NCBI GenBank assembly: GCA_002339015.1 | Contig: DDJC01000048.1 | Coordinates: forward strand, 4,210-40,116 | Reading direction: 5' to 3' | Source: Burkholderiales bacterium UBA1834 | GTDB taxonomy: Bacteria > Pseudomonadota > Gammaproteobacteria > Burkholderiales > Burkholderiaceae_C | Length of the DNA: 35,907 nt | In this document: one piece after another, positions 14,062-23,965 of the stretch | How positions within the stretch are numbered: position 1 is the stretch's first letter | Layout of the letters: each line of letters begins with the position of its first letter | Position numbers and translations under genes: made by a program | Notes under the pieces: model-generated | What the model saw: only the letters and a program-made list of their open reading frames with translations | The model's database searches: none | What the model was told of the DNA's origin: nothing

Positions 14062-16806
14062 TCAGAGGCTGGCCAGCCGGTCGGCCATGCCCAGGCGGCG
14101 GATGACGAGCTTTTCGATCTCCGCCACCACGAACACCATGGCGCCGGCCGCCACCACCTTGGTCCAGTCTTGCCATGACAGCGCCGTCGAGCCAAACACC
14201 TGCTGCAGCACCGGCAAGTGGGTGAAGGCCGCCTGCAGGGCAACGGACACAAGGATGGCACCCAGCACGTAGCGGTTGCCCAGCAGGCCGCGCACATCGA
14301 GCACGCTGCGCAGCAGGAAGCGGCTGTTGAGCAGGTAGAACATCTCGGCCACCACCACGGCGTTGACGGCCATGGTGCGCGCCGTGTCGATGGAGGTGCC
14401 GGCCCGCAGCTCCAGCAGGAACAGGCCCATCGCTCCTGCCATCATCAGCACGGACACCATCAGCACCCGCCACACGAAGAAGCCTGACAGCAGCGGCTGC
14501 GCTGGCGGACGGGGCTTGCGCGCCATGATGCCGGGCTCGGCCGGCTCGAAGGCGAGTGCCAGACCCAACGTGCTGGAAGTGACCATGTTGATCCACAGCA
14601 GTTGCGCCGGTGTGATCGGCAAGGGCAGTTGCAGCAGGATGGCCAGGATCACGATCAAGGCTTCGCCGCCGTTGGTGGGCAGCATGAAGAGCACGAACTT
14701 CTTGAGGTTGTCATAGACGGCGCGGCCTTCGCGCACGGCCGCGGCAATGGTGGCGAAGTTGTCGTCTGCCAGCACCATGCCGGCGGCCTCCTTGGCCGCC
14801 TCGGTGCCCTTGAGGCCCATGGCCACGCCCACGTCGGCCCGCTTGAGCGCGGGCGCGTCGTTCACGCCGTCACCGGTCATGGCGACGACGTTGCCATCGG
14901 CCTGCAGGGCCTGCACCAGCCGCAGCTTGTGCTCGGGGCTCGCACGGGCGAACACATCGACGTCATGCACCGTGCGGCGCAGGCTGGCGTCGTCCATCAG
15001 CGCCACCTCGGCGCCGGTGACGGCCGGTTTGCCCACACCGATGGCCAGTTGCGCGCCAATGGCCCGCGCAGTCTCGGCGTGGTCGCCCGTGATCATCTTG
15101 ACGCGGATGCCCGCCCGGTGGCACTGCGCGACCGCCTCGATGGCTTCCTGCCGGGGCGGGTCGATGATGCCCACCATGGCCAGCATCGTGAAGCCCTGCA
15201 GGTCGTCGTCCATGCTCAGGCTTTGTCCGACAGGGCTGCCCCGCTTGCAAGCCAGGCCCAGCAGGCGCAGCCCCTGGGCGGCGGTGTCCGTGGCCATGCG
15301 GCGCCAGTGGTCCGCATGGAGTGGCCGCTCGCCATCGTGAGCCAACTCCCGGTCGCACATGTCGAGCACGCGCTCGGGCGCGCCCTTGAGGAACAGCCAG
15401 GATTGGCCCTCCGCGTCCTGGTGGTGCGTGGCCATGTAGCGGTGCTGCGATTCGAACGGGATCGAATCCAGCCGGCGCCATTGCACCTCGGCCTGCACGG
15501 CCGAGAAGCCCAGCTTGTCGCCCAGTACCAGCAGCGCCCCTTCGGTCGGATCGCCTTCGACACGCCACACCTCGGCGTCCTGCCGCATGCGGGCATCGTT
15601 GCACAGCACACCGGCCCGCAAGGCCAATGACAGCGCGGGGTAGCGTGCAGGTTCGATGATGCGCCCGTCGATACTGCAATCGCCCACGGGCGCATAGCCT
15701 ACGCCACCGATGTCGAAGGCATGGCCGGCGCACACCACACGCTGCACCGTCATCTCGTTGCGGGTGAGCGTGCCGGTCTTATCAGAACAAATCACGGTGA
15801 CCGAGCCCAGCGCCTCGACGGCCGGCAGGCGGCGCACGATGGCGTTGCGCCGGGCCATGCGCTGCACGCCCAGCGCCAGCGTGACCGTCATGATGGCAGG
15901 CAAGCCCTCCGGAATGGCCGAGGCGGCCAGCGCCACCACCATCATGAACATGTCCGATGCCGGCTGGCCGCGCCACCAGGTGCCCAGCACGAAGGTGGTG
16001 GCGGCCGCGGCCAGGATGACCGCGGCCAGGCGCCGGCCGAAGCGGTCGATCTGGCGCATCAGCGGCGTGCTCAGGGCCTGGATCTCGGACAGCATCCGGT
16101 TGATCTGTCCCAGCTCGGTGGCCGCGCCCGTGGCCACGACGATGCCGCTGGCCTGGCCGAACACGACGAGGGTGCCGCTGTAGGCCATGCCGTGCCGGTC
16201 ACCCAAGGGCGCGTCCACGGGCACGGCTTCGGTACCCTTCTCCACCGGCTGGGATTCGCCGGTGAGCGCGGCTTCCTCGACGCGCAGCTCCTTGACCTCG
16301 ATCAGGCGCAGGTCGGCCGGCACCCGATCACCCGAGGTCAGCAGCACCAGGTCGCCTGGCACCAGTTCGGCCGCATCGATCTCGCGGCGCTGGCCATCAC
16401 GCACCACGGTGGCATGCGGCGAGAGCATCGCGCGGATCGCGTCCAGCGCGGTCTCGGCCTTGCCCTCCTGGATGAAGCCGATGATGGCGTTGACCACCAC
16501 CGCCGCGAACAGCACACCCGTGTCCACCCAGTGGCCCAAGGCCGCGGTCACCAGCGCCGAACCCATCATCACGTACAGCAGCACGTTGTGGAATTGCATG
16601 AGCAGGCGCATCAGCATAGAGCGGCGACGGGGCGGTGTCAGGCGGTTGGGGCCATGCGCCGCCAGCCGACGCGCGGCCTCGGCATCATCGAGACCGTGAA
16701 GACTGGTCTGCAGGGTCTGCCCGACCTGCACGGGGGTGCGGGTGTGCCAGGCCACGCTGGCGTCATCGGCATTGCCCTGACCGGTTGCCATAGAACGTTC
16801 CGCCAT
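14062..16806 (-). CDS. P2-type cation-transporting ATPase (PacL/CtpF-like)
   Basis: A 914-residue ATPase from the ATG at 16806, which follows GAGGAGGGA; an in-frame extension upstream to 16929 is unlikely. Landmarks are TGES (182-185, actuator), PEGLPA in M4 (299-304), phosphorylated D342 in DKTGT, KGAPE (474-478, nucleotide site) and TGDGVND (644-650). About ten membrane helices are expected. M4 resembles Ca2+ pumps of the SERCA type, and M5 keeps Asn/Glu (NGGE, 712-715). In M6 the Asp that binds Ca2+ in SERCA is Ser (N740-M-V-T-S744), so ion selectivity is uncertain. No metal-binding N-terminal domain is present. It converges with the hybrid kinase gene, leaving a 62-base gap with no obvious terminator. 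Confidence 0.92.
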   Translation of the reverse strand: MAERSMATGQGNADDASVAWHTRTPVQVGQTLQTSLHGLDDAEAARRLAAHGPNRLTPPRRRSMLMRLLMQFHNVLLYVMMGSALVTAALGHWVDTGVLFAAVVVNAIIGFIQEGKAETALDAIRAMLSPHATVVRDGQRREIDAAELVPGDLVLLTSGDRVPADLRLIEVKELRVEEAALTGESQPVEKGTEAVPVDAPLGDRHGMAYSGTLVVFGQASGIVVATGAATELGQINRMLSEIQALSTPLMRQIDRFGRRLAAVILAAAATTFVLGTWWRGQPASDMFMMVVALAASAIPEGLPAIMTVTLALGVQRMARRNAIVRRLPAVEALGSVTVICSDKTGTLTRNEMTVQRVVCAGHAFDIGGVGYAPVGDCSIDGRIIEPARYPALSLALRAGVLCNDARMRQDAEVWRVEGDPTEGALLVLGDKLGFSAVQAEVQWRRLDSIPFESQHRYMATHHQDAEGQSWLFLKGAPERVLDMCDRELAHDGERPLHADHWRRMATDTAAQGLRLLGLACKRGSPVGQSLSMDDDLQGFTMLAMVGIIDPPRQEAIEAVAQCHRAGIRVKMITGDHAETARAIGAQLAIGVGKPAVTGAEVALMDDASLRRTVHDVDVFARASPEHKLRLVQALQADGNVVAMTGDGVNDAPALKRADVGVAMGLKGTEAAKEAAGMVLADDNFATIAAAVREGRAVYDNLKKFVLFMLPTNGGEALIVILAILLQLPLPITPAQLLWINMVTSSTLGLALAFEPAEPGIMARKPRPPAQPLLSGFFVWRVLMVSVLMMAGAMGLFLLELRAGTSIDTARTMAVNAVVVAEMFYLLNSRFLLRSVLDVRGLLGNRYVLGAILVSVALQAAFTHLPVLQQVFGSTALSWQDWTKVVAAGAMVFVVAEIEKLVIRRLGMADRLASL

Positions 16807-17019
16807 CGCGCCATCCCTCCTCGACCGACTGGAGCCCCTGGCCACGGCACACGGTGTGCGTGTACAGACAGGGCACGAGCTCATCTTAGCCACAGGGTCC
16901 ACATGGCCTGTTGACAAAGAACACGACACAGCGCCTGGGGGTCTCTACCTGTCTTGCGGCGCCACGGTGCGTCGCATCGCTGAGCGGCTCACTGCACCCG
17001 TTCCAAGGCTTTTGCAAAC

Positions 17020-17041
17020 TCGGCCGTGAGTCGGCCGTGAG
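17020..17041. repeat. Tandem duplication of TCGGCCGTGAG
   Basis: Two perfect 11-base copies lie side by side (17020-17030, 17031-17041), six bases beyond the stop of the dehydratase gene. They probably arose by slippage or a small duplication. The rest of the 240-base gap 16807-17046 shows nothing I can name. Confidence 0.7.
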
Positions 17042-17046
17042 GCCAA

Positions 17047-18909
17047 TCAACGGGGTGCGTACTCCGGCACCAGGGCATGCAGGCGCGCGCGCAGATCGCC
17101 TGCCTGCAGGCCTTGCCCTTCGACCGCCAGCGCCTGCATGCGCTCGATCCAGTCCGCCGCCAGCTCGCCCTTGAGCTGGGCCAGACGCAGGCGCGGGTGG
17201 GGCGTGGGCAGCGTGGTGTCGTCATCGGCCAGCAGCTCTTCGTAGAGCTTTTCGCCGGGGCGCAGGCCGCTGAACACGATGGGGATCTCGGCCTCGGTGT
17301 GACCCGAGAGCTTGATCAGCTCGCGCGCCAGATCAGCGATCTTCACCGCCTGGCCCATGTCCATCACAAAGACCTGGCCGGATTCGGCCAAGGCCGCGGC
17401 CTGCAGCACCAATTGCGCAGCCTCCGGAATGGTCATGAAGTAGCGTGTGATCTCCGGGTGCGTGACCGTGACTGGCCCGCCCTTGGCGATCTGTTCCTTG
17501 AACTTGGGGATCACGCTGCCGCTGGAGCCCAGCACGTTGCCGAAGCGCACGGCCATGAAGCGCGTGCCCGGCGCCTGCTGCGCCCAGTGAGACACCACCA
17601 TCTCGGCGGCGCGCTTGGTGGCGCCCATCACGTTGGTGGGGTTCACGGCCTTGTCGGTGGAGATCAGCACGAAGCGCTGCACGCCGTGCTCGGCCGCGGC
17701 CTGCGCCGCCAGGAAGGTGCCCAGCGTGTTGTTGCGCACGGCGATCCAGGCGTTGTCATCTTCCATCAGCGGCACGTGCTTGTAGGCGGCGGCATGGAAG
17801 ACGATGTCCGGGCGGCGTTGGGCCATCACACGGCGCAGCGCCTCCAGGTCTTTCACATCGCCCACCAGGCGCACCAGCGGCAGGCGCGGGAAGCGCTCGC
17901 CCAGATCCTGCTCGACGTTGTAGAGCGCGAACTCGCTGAGCTCGAACAGCACGATGCGCGCCGGCCCGAAACGGGCGATCTGGCGGCACAGCTCCGAGCC
18001 GATCGAGCCGCCCGCGCCGGTGACCAGCACCGTCTGCCCGCTGATCAGCGAGGACACGGCCGATTCATCGAGCTTGACGGGCTCGCGGCCCAGCAGGTCT
18101 TCGGGCTCGATGTCGCGCACGCGGTCGATGCGGGAGCGGCCTTCACGCAGTTCGTCCGCGCTGGGCACGGTCACCACGGGCAGGCCGGCGGCCACTGCCA
18201 GGTCCAGCGCACGCTTGCGCTGCGCCCCGGTGGCCGAAGGCATGGCCAGGATCAGGTGCGAGACGCCTTCGAGCGTATCGGGCTGCGACAGCAGTTCCAG
18301 CCCGCCCCAGACCGACACGCCGGCCACGCGGGCGCCGTGCTTGCGCACATCGTCATCGAGCAAGCCGACCACCGTCCAGCCGCGGTGCTGGATGCCCGCG
18401 ATCAACAGCTTGGCCGCCGCGCCCGCGCCCAGCACCAATGCGCGCTGGCCGCTGTCCTTGGTGCCGGTGCGCCTGGCGCGTGCGTGCTCATGTCCCATGC
18501 GCAGCAGCATGCGCGCCAGCGTCAGGGCCATCAGCGTGAGCAAGGGGTGCAGGGCCAGCACGGCGCGCGGCACTTCCACCAGTTGCGCCATCAGCACCAG
18601 CACGGCCGACACCAGGCCGGCGCCCAGGCACATCCATCCCAGGCGGGCGACCTCGCTGAAACTCACATAGCGCCAGGCGGCCTTGGGCACACCGAGCGCC
18701 CACGACCACAGGCTGTAGACCAGGATCACCCCGAGCAGCACGGCTGCATCGTAATGAGGCGGCTCATGCAGCCAGCGCTCCACCCCCATGCGAAACAGGT
18801 AGGTGGCATGCCAGGCCAGCGCGATCAGCACGGCGTCGACCAGCATGACGACCGGTTGGCGGCGCGGACGCAGGCGGTCCAGCAGGCGGTCGAGGCGGCT
18901 CCAGAGCAT
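17047..18909 (-). CDS. WbpM/CapD/PglF-type nucleotide-sugar 4,6-dehydratase, membrane-anchored
   Basis: A 620-residue protein. Four membrane helices are likely in residues 18-135. A first Rossmann-like domain (VLGAGAAAKLL, about 158-170) is followed by an SDR dehydratase domain. The latter has TGAGGSIG (297-304) for NAD(P), STDK (417-420), and M428 plus K432 in NVMGATKR, the Met-for-Tyr triad described for WbpM-type enzymes. RPGEKLYEEL near the C-terminus is also typical. The family converts UDP-GlcNAc to UDP-4-keto-6-deoxy-GlcNAc, the precursor of amino-deoxy sugars such as bacillosamine or QuiNAc. Full length matches the usual 600-670 residues. It lies away from the polysaccharide operon at 23344-29673 but supplies a fitting substrate for its aminotransferase. 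Confidence 0.92.
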   Translation of the reverse strand: MLWSRLDRLLDRLRPRRQPVVMLVDAVLIALAWHATYLFRMGVERWLHEPPHYDAAVLLGVILVYSLWSWALGVPKAAWRYVSFSEVARLGWMCLGAGLVSAVLVLMAQLVEVPRAVLALHPLLTLMALTLARMLLRMGHEHARARRTGTKDSGQRALVLGAGAAAKLLIAGIQHRGWTVVGLLDDDVRKHGARVAGVSVWGGLELLSQPDTLEGVSHLILAMPSATGAQRKRALDLAVAAGLPVVTVPSADELREGRSRIDRVRDIEPEDLLGREPVKLDESAVSSLISGQTVLVTGAGGSIGSELCRQIARFGPARIVLFELSEFALYNVEQDLGERFPRLPLVRLVGDVKDLEALRRVMAQRRPDIVFHAAAYKHVPLMEDDNAWIAVRNNTLGTFLAAQAAAEHGVQRFVLISTDKAVNPTNVMGATKRAAEMVVSHWAQQAPGTRFMAVRFGNVLGSSGSVIPKFKEQIAKGGPVTVTHPEITRYFMTIPEAAQLVLQAAALAESGQVFVMDMGQAVKIADLARELIKLSGHTEAEIPIVFSGLRPGEKLYEELLADDDTTLPTPHPRLRLAQLKGELAADWIERMQALAVEGQGLQAGDLRARLHALVPEYAPR

Positions 18910-19155
18910 GGTGAAGTGGATGGATCGGCGTGTCAGGCGAAGGTCAACCCGGCATTGTGCCAGTTGGGCCGGCCAGCCTGCCCCCTGCAGCGGCGTCCGG
19001 AATGCCAGGATCCCAAGCGCCCCAATCGTAACAATTCATTTATCAACGAAACAAATGTGACCGCGTCAGCGCCGCAGACACCCCGGGGCCCCTCGGGGTC
19101 AGCCCCCTTCCTCTAAGCTGCCCCGGTTGACAAGAAAGACACAACGCTCCAACAC

Positions 19156-20607
19156 ATGCATGCTCACACGCCCCCCGCTCACCGCCGGCTGCGGGGCCTG
19201 TCCTTTCGGCAATCGCTGCTGGCGGCCTTCCTGGTGATCACGGCCCTGCTTGGCGGTGCGGCCGTGCAGGCCTTGCTGGCACTCGAACACGTGGCACGGC
19301 AAAGCCGTGAAGCCGCGCACCATGCCGTGCGCCTGACCGAAAGCGCCCAGCGCCTGGCCGAACGCACCGTGGCCATGGAACGCAGCGCGCGCCAGTTCCT
19401 GGTGCTCGATGACGCCAGCCTGCGCGAGCGCTACCAGGCCGCCTGGCAGGAGGCCCTGGCCACGCAGGACGTGATCGTCAAGGCGCTGCCCACCGGGCAG
19501 CAGGCCCTGCGCGATTGGAGAAGCCAGGCGCAGGCCGCCTGGGACATTCTCAATGGCACCTCACGGCAGACCGCCTTGCCACTGCTGACACCGCTGTTCA
19601 GCCGCCTGCACGCCCTCAACGAGACGCTGGCCCAGCGCAGCCAGCAGGAGGTTGACCGCCGCAACGACGCTCTGCTCGTGGATCTGGAACGCGAGCGCCA
19701 GCTGATCAGCGGGCTGGTCATCGGGGCCCTGGGTCTGGCGGCCCTGTTCGCCTTCGGCTTCGGGTGGTGGCTGTCGCGTCCCATGAAGCGCATTGGCCAG
19801 GCCATCGAGCGCCTGGGCAGCAACCAGTTCGACCAGCCCATCACCGTGAAAGGCCCGGTCGACCTGCAGCGCCTGGGGGCACAGCTCGACTGGCTGCGCC
19901 AGCGCCTGGCCGCGCTCGAATCCGACAAGACCCGCTTCGTGCGGCACATCTCGCACGAACTCAAGACCCCGCTGGCCTCGATCCGTGAAGGCGTGGCCCT
20001 GCTGCAGGACGGCGTGGCCGGACAGCTCACCCCCGACCAGGCCGAGATCGCCCGCATCCTGCGCGACAGCACGGTCGCGCTGCAAGGGCAGATCGAAGAC
20101 CTGCTGCGCTTTCACGCCACGGCCTTTCAAGCCCAGAAGCTGCGCTGCCAGCCCCTCGATGTGAAGGCGCTGGTGCAGCGCATCGCCGACACCCAGCGCC
20201 TGCAGTGGCAGGCCAAGAAGCTCAGCGTGAACATCTCGGGGGCTCAGGGCCGTGCCCAGCTCGACGCCGACAAGCTGGCAGTGGTGCTGGGCAATCTGTT
20301 GTCGAACGCCGTGCGCTTCAGCCCCGAAGGCCGCCCCATCCATTTCATCGTGTCCGAGGAGCGCCGGCGCCTGACCATCGACTGCATCGACGAAGGCCCT
20401 GGCGTGGCCCCGGAAGATGCCGAGCGCATCTTCGACCCCTTCTACCAGGGCCGCCATCAGCCGGCCGGTGCCCGCCACGGCAGCGGCATCGGTCTGTCCA
20501 TCGTGCGCGAGTACGTGCGGGCCCATGGTGGCTCGGTACGCCTGCTGCCACGCGAAGGTGGCGCCCATTTCAGGATTGAACTGCCCCATGAACAAGCCGC
20601 TGTCTGA
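19156..20607 (+). CDS. glrK: GlrK/QseE-like sensor histidine kinase
   Basis: A 483-residue kinase. Membrane helices at about residues 20-43 and 186-208 flank a helical periplasmic sensor region. A HAMP segment (about 208-255) follows, then HisKA with H267 in HISHELKTPLASI, and an HATPase with NLLSNAVRFSP, DEGPGV and GSGIGLSIV. The order kinase - lipoprotein - sigma-54 regulator matches glrK-qseG-glrR of enterobacteria, and this supports the name more than the sequence alone. The 3' end overlaps the lipoprotein gene by 20 bases. The start codon has no strong ribosome binding site. The AT-rich 19020-19060 stretch in the 246-base divergent gap probably holds the promoter, but no clear hexamer pair is seen. 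Confidence 0.87.
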   Translation: MHAHTPPAHRRLRGLSFRQSLLAAFLVITALLGGAAVQALLALEHVARQSREAAHHAVRLTESAQRLAERTVAMERSARQFLVLDDASLRERYQAAWQEALATQDVIVKALPTGQQALRDWRSQAQAAWDILNGTSRQTALPLLTPLFSRLHALNETLAQRSQQEVDRRNDALLVDLERERQLISGLVIGALGLAALFAFGFGWWLSRPMKRIGQAIERLGSNQFDQPITVKGPVDLQRLGAQLDWLRQRLAALESDKTRFVRHISHELKTPLASIREGVALLQDGVAGQLTPDQAEIARILRDSTVALQGQIEDLLRFHATAFQAQKLRCQPLDVKALVQRIADTQRLQWQAKKLSVNISGAQGRAQLDADKLAVVLGNLLSNAVRFSPEGRPIHFIVSEERRRLTIDCIDEGPGVAPEDAERIFDPFYQGRHQPAGARHGSGIGLSIVREYVRAHGGSVRLLPREGGAHFRIELPHEQAAV

Positions 20608-21226
20608 TCTTCGCCAGCCTGCGCGCCAGCATCCCGCCTCGCTGGCCCTGCTGGCCATCCTGCTGAGCGCCCTGCTGGGGGCCTGCGCCACACCGCCGCC
20701 GTCCGCCGAGCCCCCTGCGCCCCTGCCACCCACAGCGGCCAGTACACCCGAGCCCGTGGCCGATGTGACCGTCACGCCCTCCGGCGTGGAGATCCTGCTG
20801 GCCTACCACCAGAACCTGCGTGCCCTGAACCCGGCCGAAATCGCGCGCGAATTGACCAATCTCAACAGCCAGGCCAAGACCCCGATGCTGGCCATGCGCA
20901 AGGCCATGGCGCTCAGCATGAGCCGCACCACCAATGACCTGGCCCTGGCACAGATCCACCTCGATTCGGTGCTCAGCAGCACCGATCAGGACGCCGAGGC
21001 CTTGAAACCGCTGGCGCGCCTGCTGGGCACGCAGTGGAGCGAACAGCGCCGCCTGAGCGATTCGCTCGACCGGTTGAACACCCAGGCCCGCGAGAACCAG
21101 CGCAAGACCGATCAGCTCAACGAGAAGCTCGAAGCACTCAAGGCCATCGAACGCACATTGCCGGCCTCACCCGCCGCGCCGGGCCCCGCGACCGGCGCCT
21201 CCTCCGTCAAGCAACAAGGTGGATGA
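20588..21226 (+). CDS. QseG-like outer-membrane lipoprotein of the glr operon
   Basis: A 212-residue protein from the ATG at 20588, inside the end of the kinase gene; an upstream in-frame extension would lie wholly within the kinase and is rejected. The lipobox LLGAC gives lipidated C33 after a hydrophobic helix (about residues 17-32). A Pro-rich linker (34-60) is followed by a helical region with a probable coiled coil near 155-190 (EQRRLSDSLDRLN, NQRKTDQLNEKLEALK). In E. coli, QseG (YfhG) sits at this place and is needed for kinase signalling, so a role in tuning GlrK activity is inferred. Its TGA overlaps the ATGACCATG at which the regulator starts. Confidence 0.82.
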   Translation: MNKPLSDLRQPARQHPASLALLAILLSALLGACATPPPSAEPPAPLPPTAASTPEPVADVTVTPSGVEILLAYHQNLRALNPAEIARELTNLNSQAKTPMLAMRKAMALSMSRTTNDLALAQIHLDSVLSSTDQDAEALKPLARLLGTQWSEQRRLSDSLDRLNTQARENQRKTDQLNEKLEALKAIERTLPASPAAPGPATGASSVKQQGG

Positions 21227-21228
21227 CC

Positions 21229-22650
<1,422 letters not shown>

Positions 22651-22668
22651 CACTCACGCCCGTCTTGC

Positions 22669-22686
22669 CGTCGCCACATGGCGACA
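22669..22686 (+). promoter_or_regulatory. Palindromic upstream activator site, candidate GlrR box
   Basis: CGTC-N10-GACA (22669-22672 and 22683-22686), in which GTCGCCA and TGGCGAC form a perfect inverted repeat. It matches, with one mismatch, the TGTC-N10-GACA consensus that I recall for GlrR sites at enterobacterial glmY. It lies about 90 bases upstream of the sigma-54 promoter, a usual enhancer distance. A second inverted repeat, TTGCCG-N6-CGGCAA (22699-22716), lies between them. Confidence 0.55.
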
Positions 22687-22770
22687 CAAAACCGGGGTTT
22701 GCCGCCACTTCGGCAACATGATCACCCAAGCACCAACCGTAAGCTGTTGATTCAAAAGGATTTTCCAGAA

Positions 22771-22787
22771 CTGGCACGGACGTTGCC
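22771..22787 (+). promoter_or_regulatory. Sigma-54 (-24/-12) promoter of the BON-protein gene
   Basis: CTGGCACGGACGTTGCC matches the sigma-54 consensus YTGGCACG-N4-TTGC. The GG (22773-22774) and GC (22785-22786) dinucleotides are separated by exactly 10 bases. The transcript would start near 22797, leaving a leader of about 60 bases before the BON ATG. Confidence 0.85.
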
Positions 22788-22856
22788 CTACCAAAGGTGT
22801 GATGCCCTCGACGGCGTCGCGATTCTTTCCATGTCAATGCACAGAAGGAGATTCTT

Positions 22857-23204
22857 ATGCAACAACGCTCTGCCATCGCCAGCCTGATCGCCGCCGCCGC
22901 CCTCATGGCCGGTGCCACTGTCCATGCTGCTGACGTGACCGCCCCGGCTTCGCCGCAGGTCCAATCGCCGGCAGCCATGGACGCCTCTCCCGCTGGCGAT
23001 GCTGCGGTCACCAGCCAAGTGAAGGCCGCCCTGCAAGACAACAAGCAGCTGTCGTCGCAAAAGATCGACGTGTCCACCACGGACGGCGTTGTCGTGCTCA
23101 AGGGCTCGATCCCCAGCGCTGAAGCCGCTCAACAGGCCATCGAAGCCACCTCGGCTGTGCCTGGCGTCAAGGACGTCAAGAACGAGCTGAAGCTGGGCAA
23201 GTGA
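22857..23204 (+). CDS. Periplasmic BON-domain protein
   Basis: A 115-residue protein with a strong AGAAGGAG ribosome binding site 6 bases before the ATG. A signal peptide (residues 1 to about 24, ending TVHA) is followed by a short Ala/Pro-rich spacer and one BON domain (about 49-112). The domain shows the pattern SQVKAALQDNKQLSSQKIDV then VVLKGSIPS and VPGVKDVKNEL. BON domains (OsmY, for example, has two) bind lipid or envelope components and are linked to envelope or osmotic stress. The sigma-54 promoter and activator palindrome upstream, next to glrR, suggest induction by the GlrK-GlrR system. Its own terminator follows. Confidence 0.9.
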   Translation: MQQRSAIASLIAAAALMAGATVHAADVTAPASPQVQSPAAMDASPAGDAAVTSQVKAALQDNKQLSSQKIDVSTTDGVVVLKGSIPSAEAAQQAIEATSAVPGVKDVKNELKLGK

Positions 23205-23267
23205 TCGATTGATCCTGCCTTGGCCTTGACCGGTCAGCCAGACGGGCTGGTCAGGGTCGCGAAAGAA

Positions 23268-23303
23268 GGAGATCTCTTCTCTTTGATGGGGGTCTCCTTT
23301 TTT
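23268..23303 (+). terminator. Rho-independent terminator of the BON gene
   Basis: GGAGAT (23268-23273) pairs with GTCTCC (23292-23297; one G-T pair), followed by six T. An additional imperfect hairpin, with GGCTGGTCA as its 3' arm, lies just upstream in 23226-23257. Confidence 0.6.
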
Positions 23304-23343
23304 CTTTGCCTTGCGCTGGTCTTCGTTTTTTCGGGGCAGCAAC

Positions 23344-23940
23344 TCAACGCCGAACGATCGCCCCAATCGTCCGCAGGATCAACCACACATCCAGCGCCAA
23401 CGAGGAGCGGTCCACATACCGCGCCGCCAGCATCAACTTGTGCGGCAACACCTCCCGCAGATAAGCCTGCTCCGGATCACTCGCCCGCGCCAACACTGCG
23501 CTCTCATCCCGGTATTCGATCGACGCGATGTCGGTGATGCCCGGCCGCACCGACAACACCTTGTCGCGCAACTCAGCCGGATAGTGCGCCACATAGCGCG
23601 GTACTTCGGGACGCGGCCCCACCAGGCTCATGTCGCCCAGCCAGACGTCGATCAACTGCGCCAGCTCATCGAGCTTGCTGGCCCTGAGAAAACCACCCAC
23701 CCGCGTGATGCGCGCATCCGCTCCCACCGTGATCTGCGGCCCGGCGCCCAGCGGGTCATGCCGCATCGTGCGGAACTTGTGGATGTGAAAAGGCTTGCCG
23801 TAGCGCCCCACCCGCTCCTGCCGGAAGAACACCGGCCCGGGCGAATCCAGCTTGACCAGCAGTGCGATCGCGAGCAGCAACGGCGACAGCGCCAGCAAGC
23901 CCAGCGAAGACAACACCCAGTCGAACAGGCGCTTGGCCAT
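23344..23940 (-). CDS. Initiating phosphoglycosyl transferase (PglC/WcaJ-type sugar transferase)
   Basis: A 198-residue protein. ATG 23940 follows GAGG at good spacing and is preferred to a TTG at 23955. An N-terminal hydrophobic segment (about residues 8-31) is followed by the bacterial sugar-transferase core: GPVFFRQERVG (about 35-45), FHIHKFRTM, LRASKLDEL and LIDVWLGDMSLVGPRPE. The family moves a sugar phosphate from a UDP-sugar to undecaprenyl phosphate on the cytoplasmic face, starting glycan assembly. The short form, without the four extra N-terminal helices of WcaJ or WbaP, is the minimal PglC-like form. It is the last gene of a six-gene leftward operon, 25 bases after the aminotransferase. 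In PglC such a short enzyme uses an amino-sugar donor. Confidence 0.92.
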   Translation of the reverse strand: MAKRLFDWVLSSLGLLALSPLLLAIALLVKLDSPGPVFFRQERVGRYGKPFHIHKFRTMRHDPLGAGPQITVGADARITRVGGFLRASKLDELAQLIDVWLGDMSLVGPRPEVPRYVAHYPAELRDKVLSVRPGITDIASIEYRDESAVLARASDPEQAYLREVLPHKLMLAARYVDRSSLALDVWLILRTIGAIVRR

Positions 23941-23965
23941 GGGAAACCTCAGCAACCGCGCAGAC

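Noticed and set aside
17077..19116. 679-codon plus-strand ORF opposite the dehydratase gene
   Set aside because: His/Gln/Arg-rich shadow frame; the minus strand encodes a complete WbpM-type enzyme.
22699..22716. Inverted repeat TTGCCG-N6-CGGCAA as a glrR terminator
   Set aside because: No T tract follows and the stem is short; it fits as well with a protein-binding site. Left unassigned.
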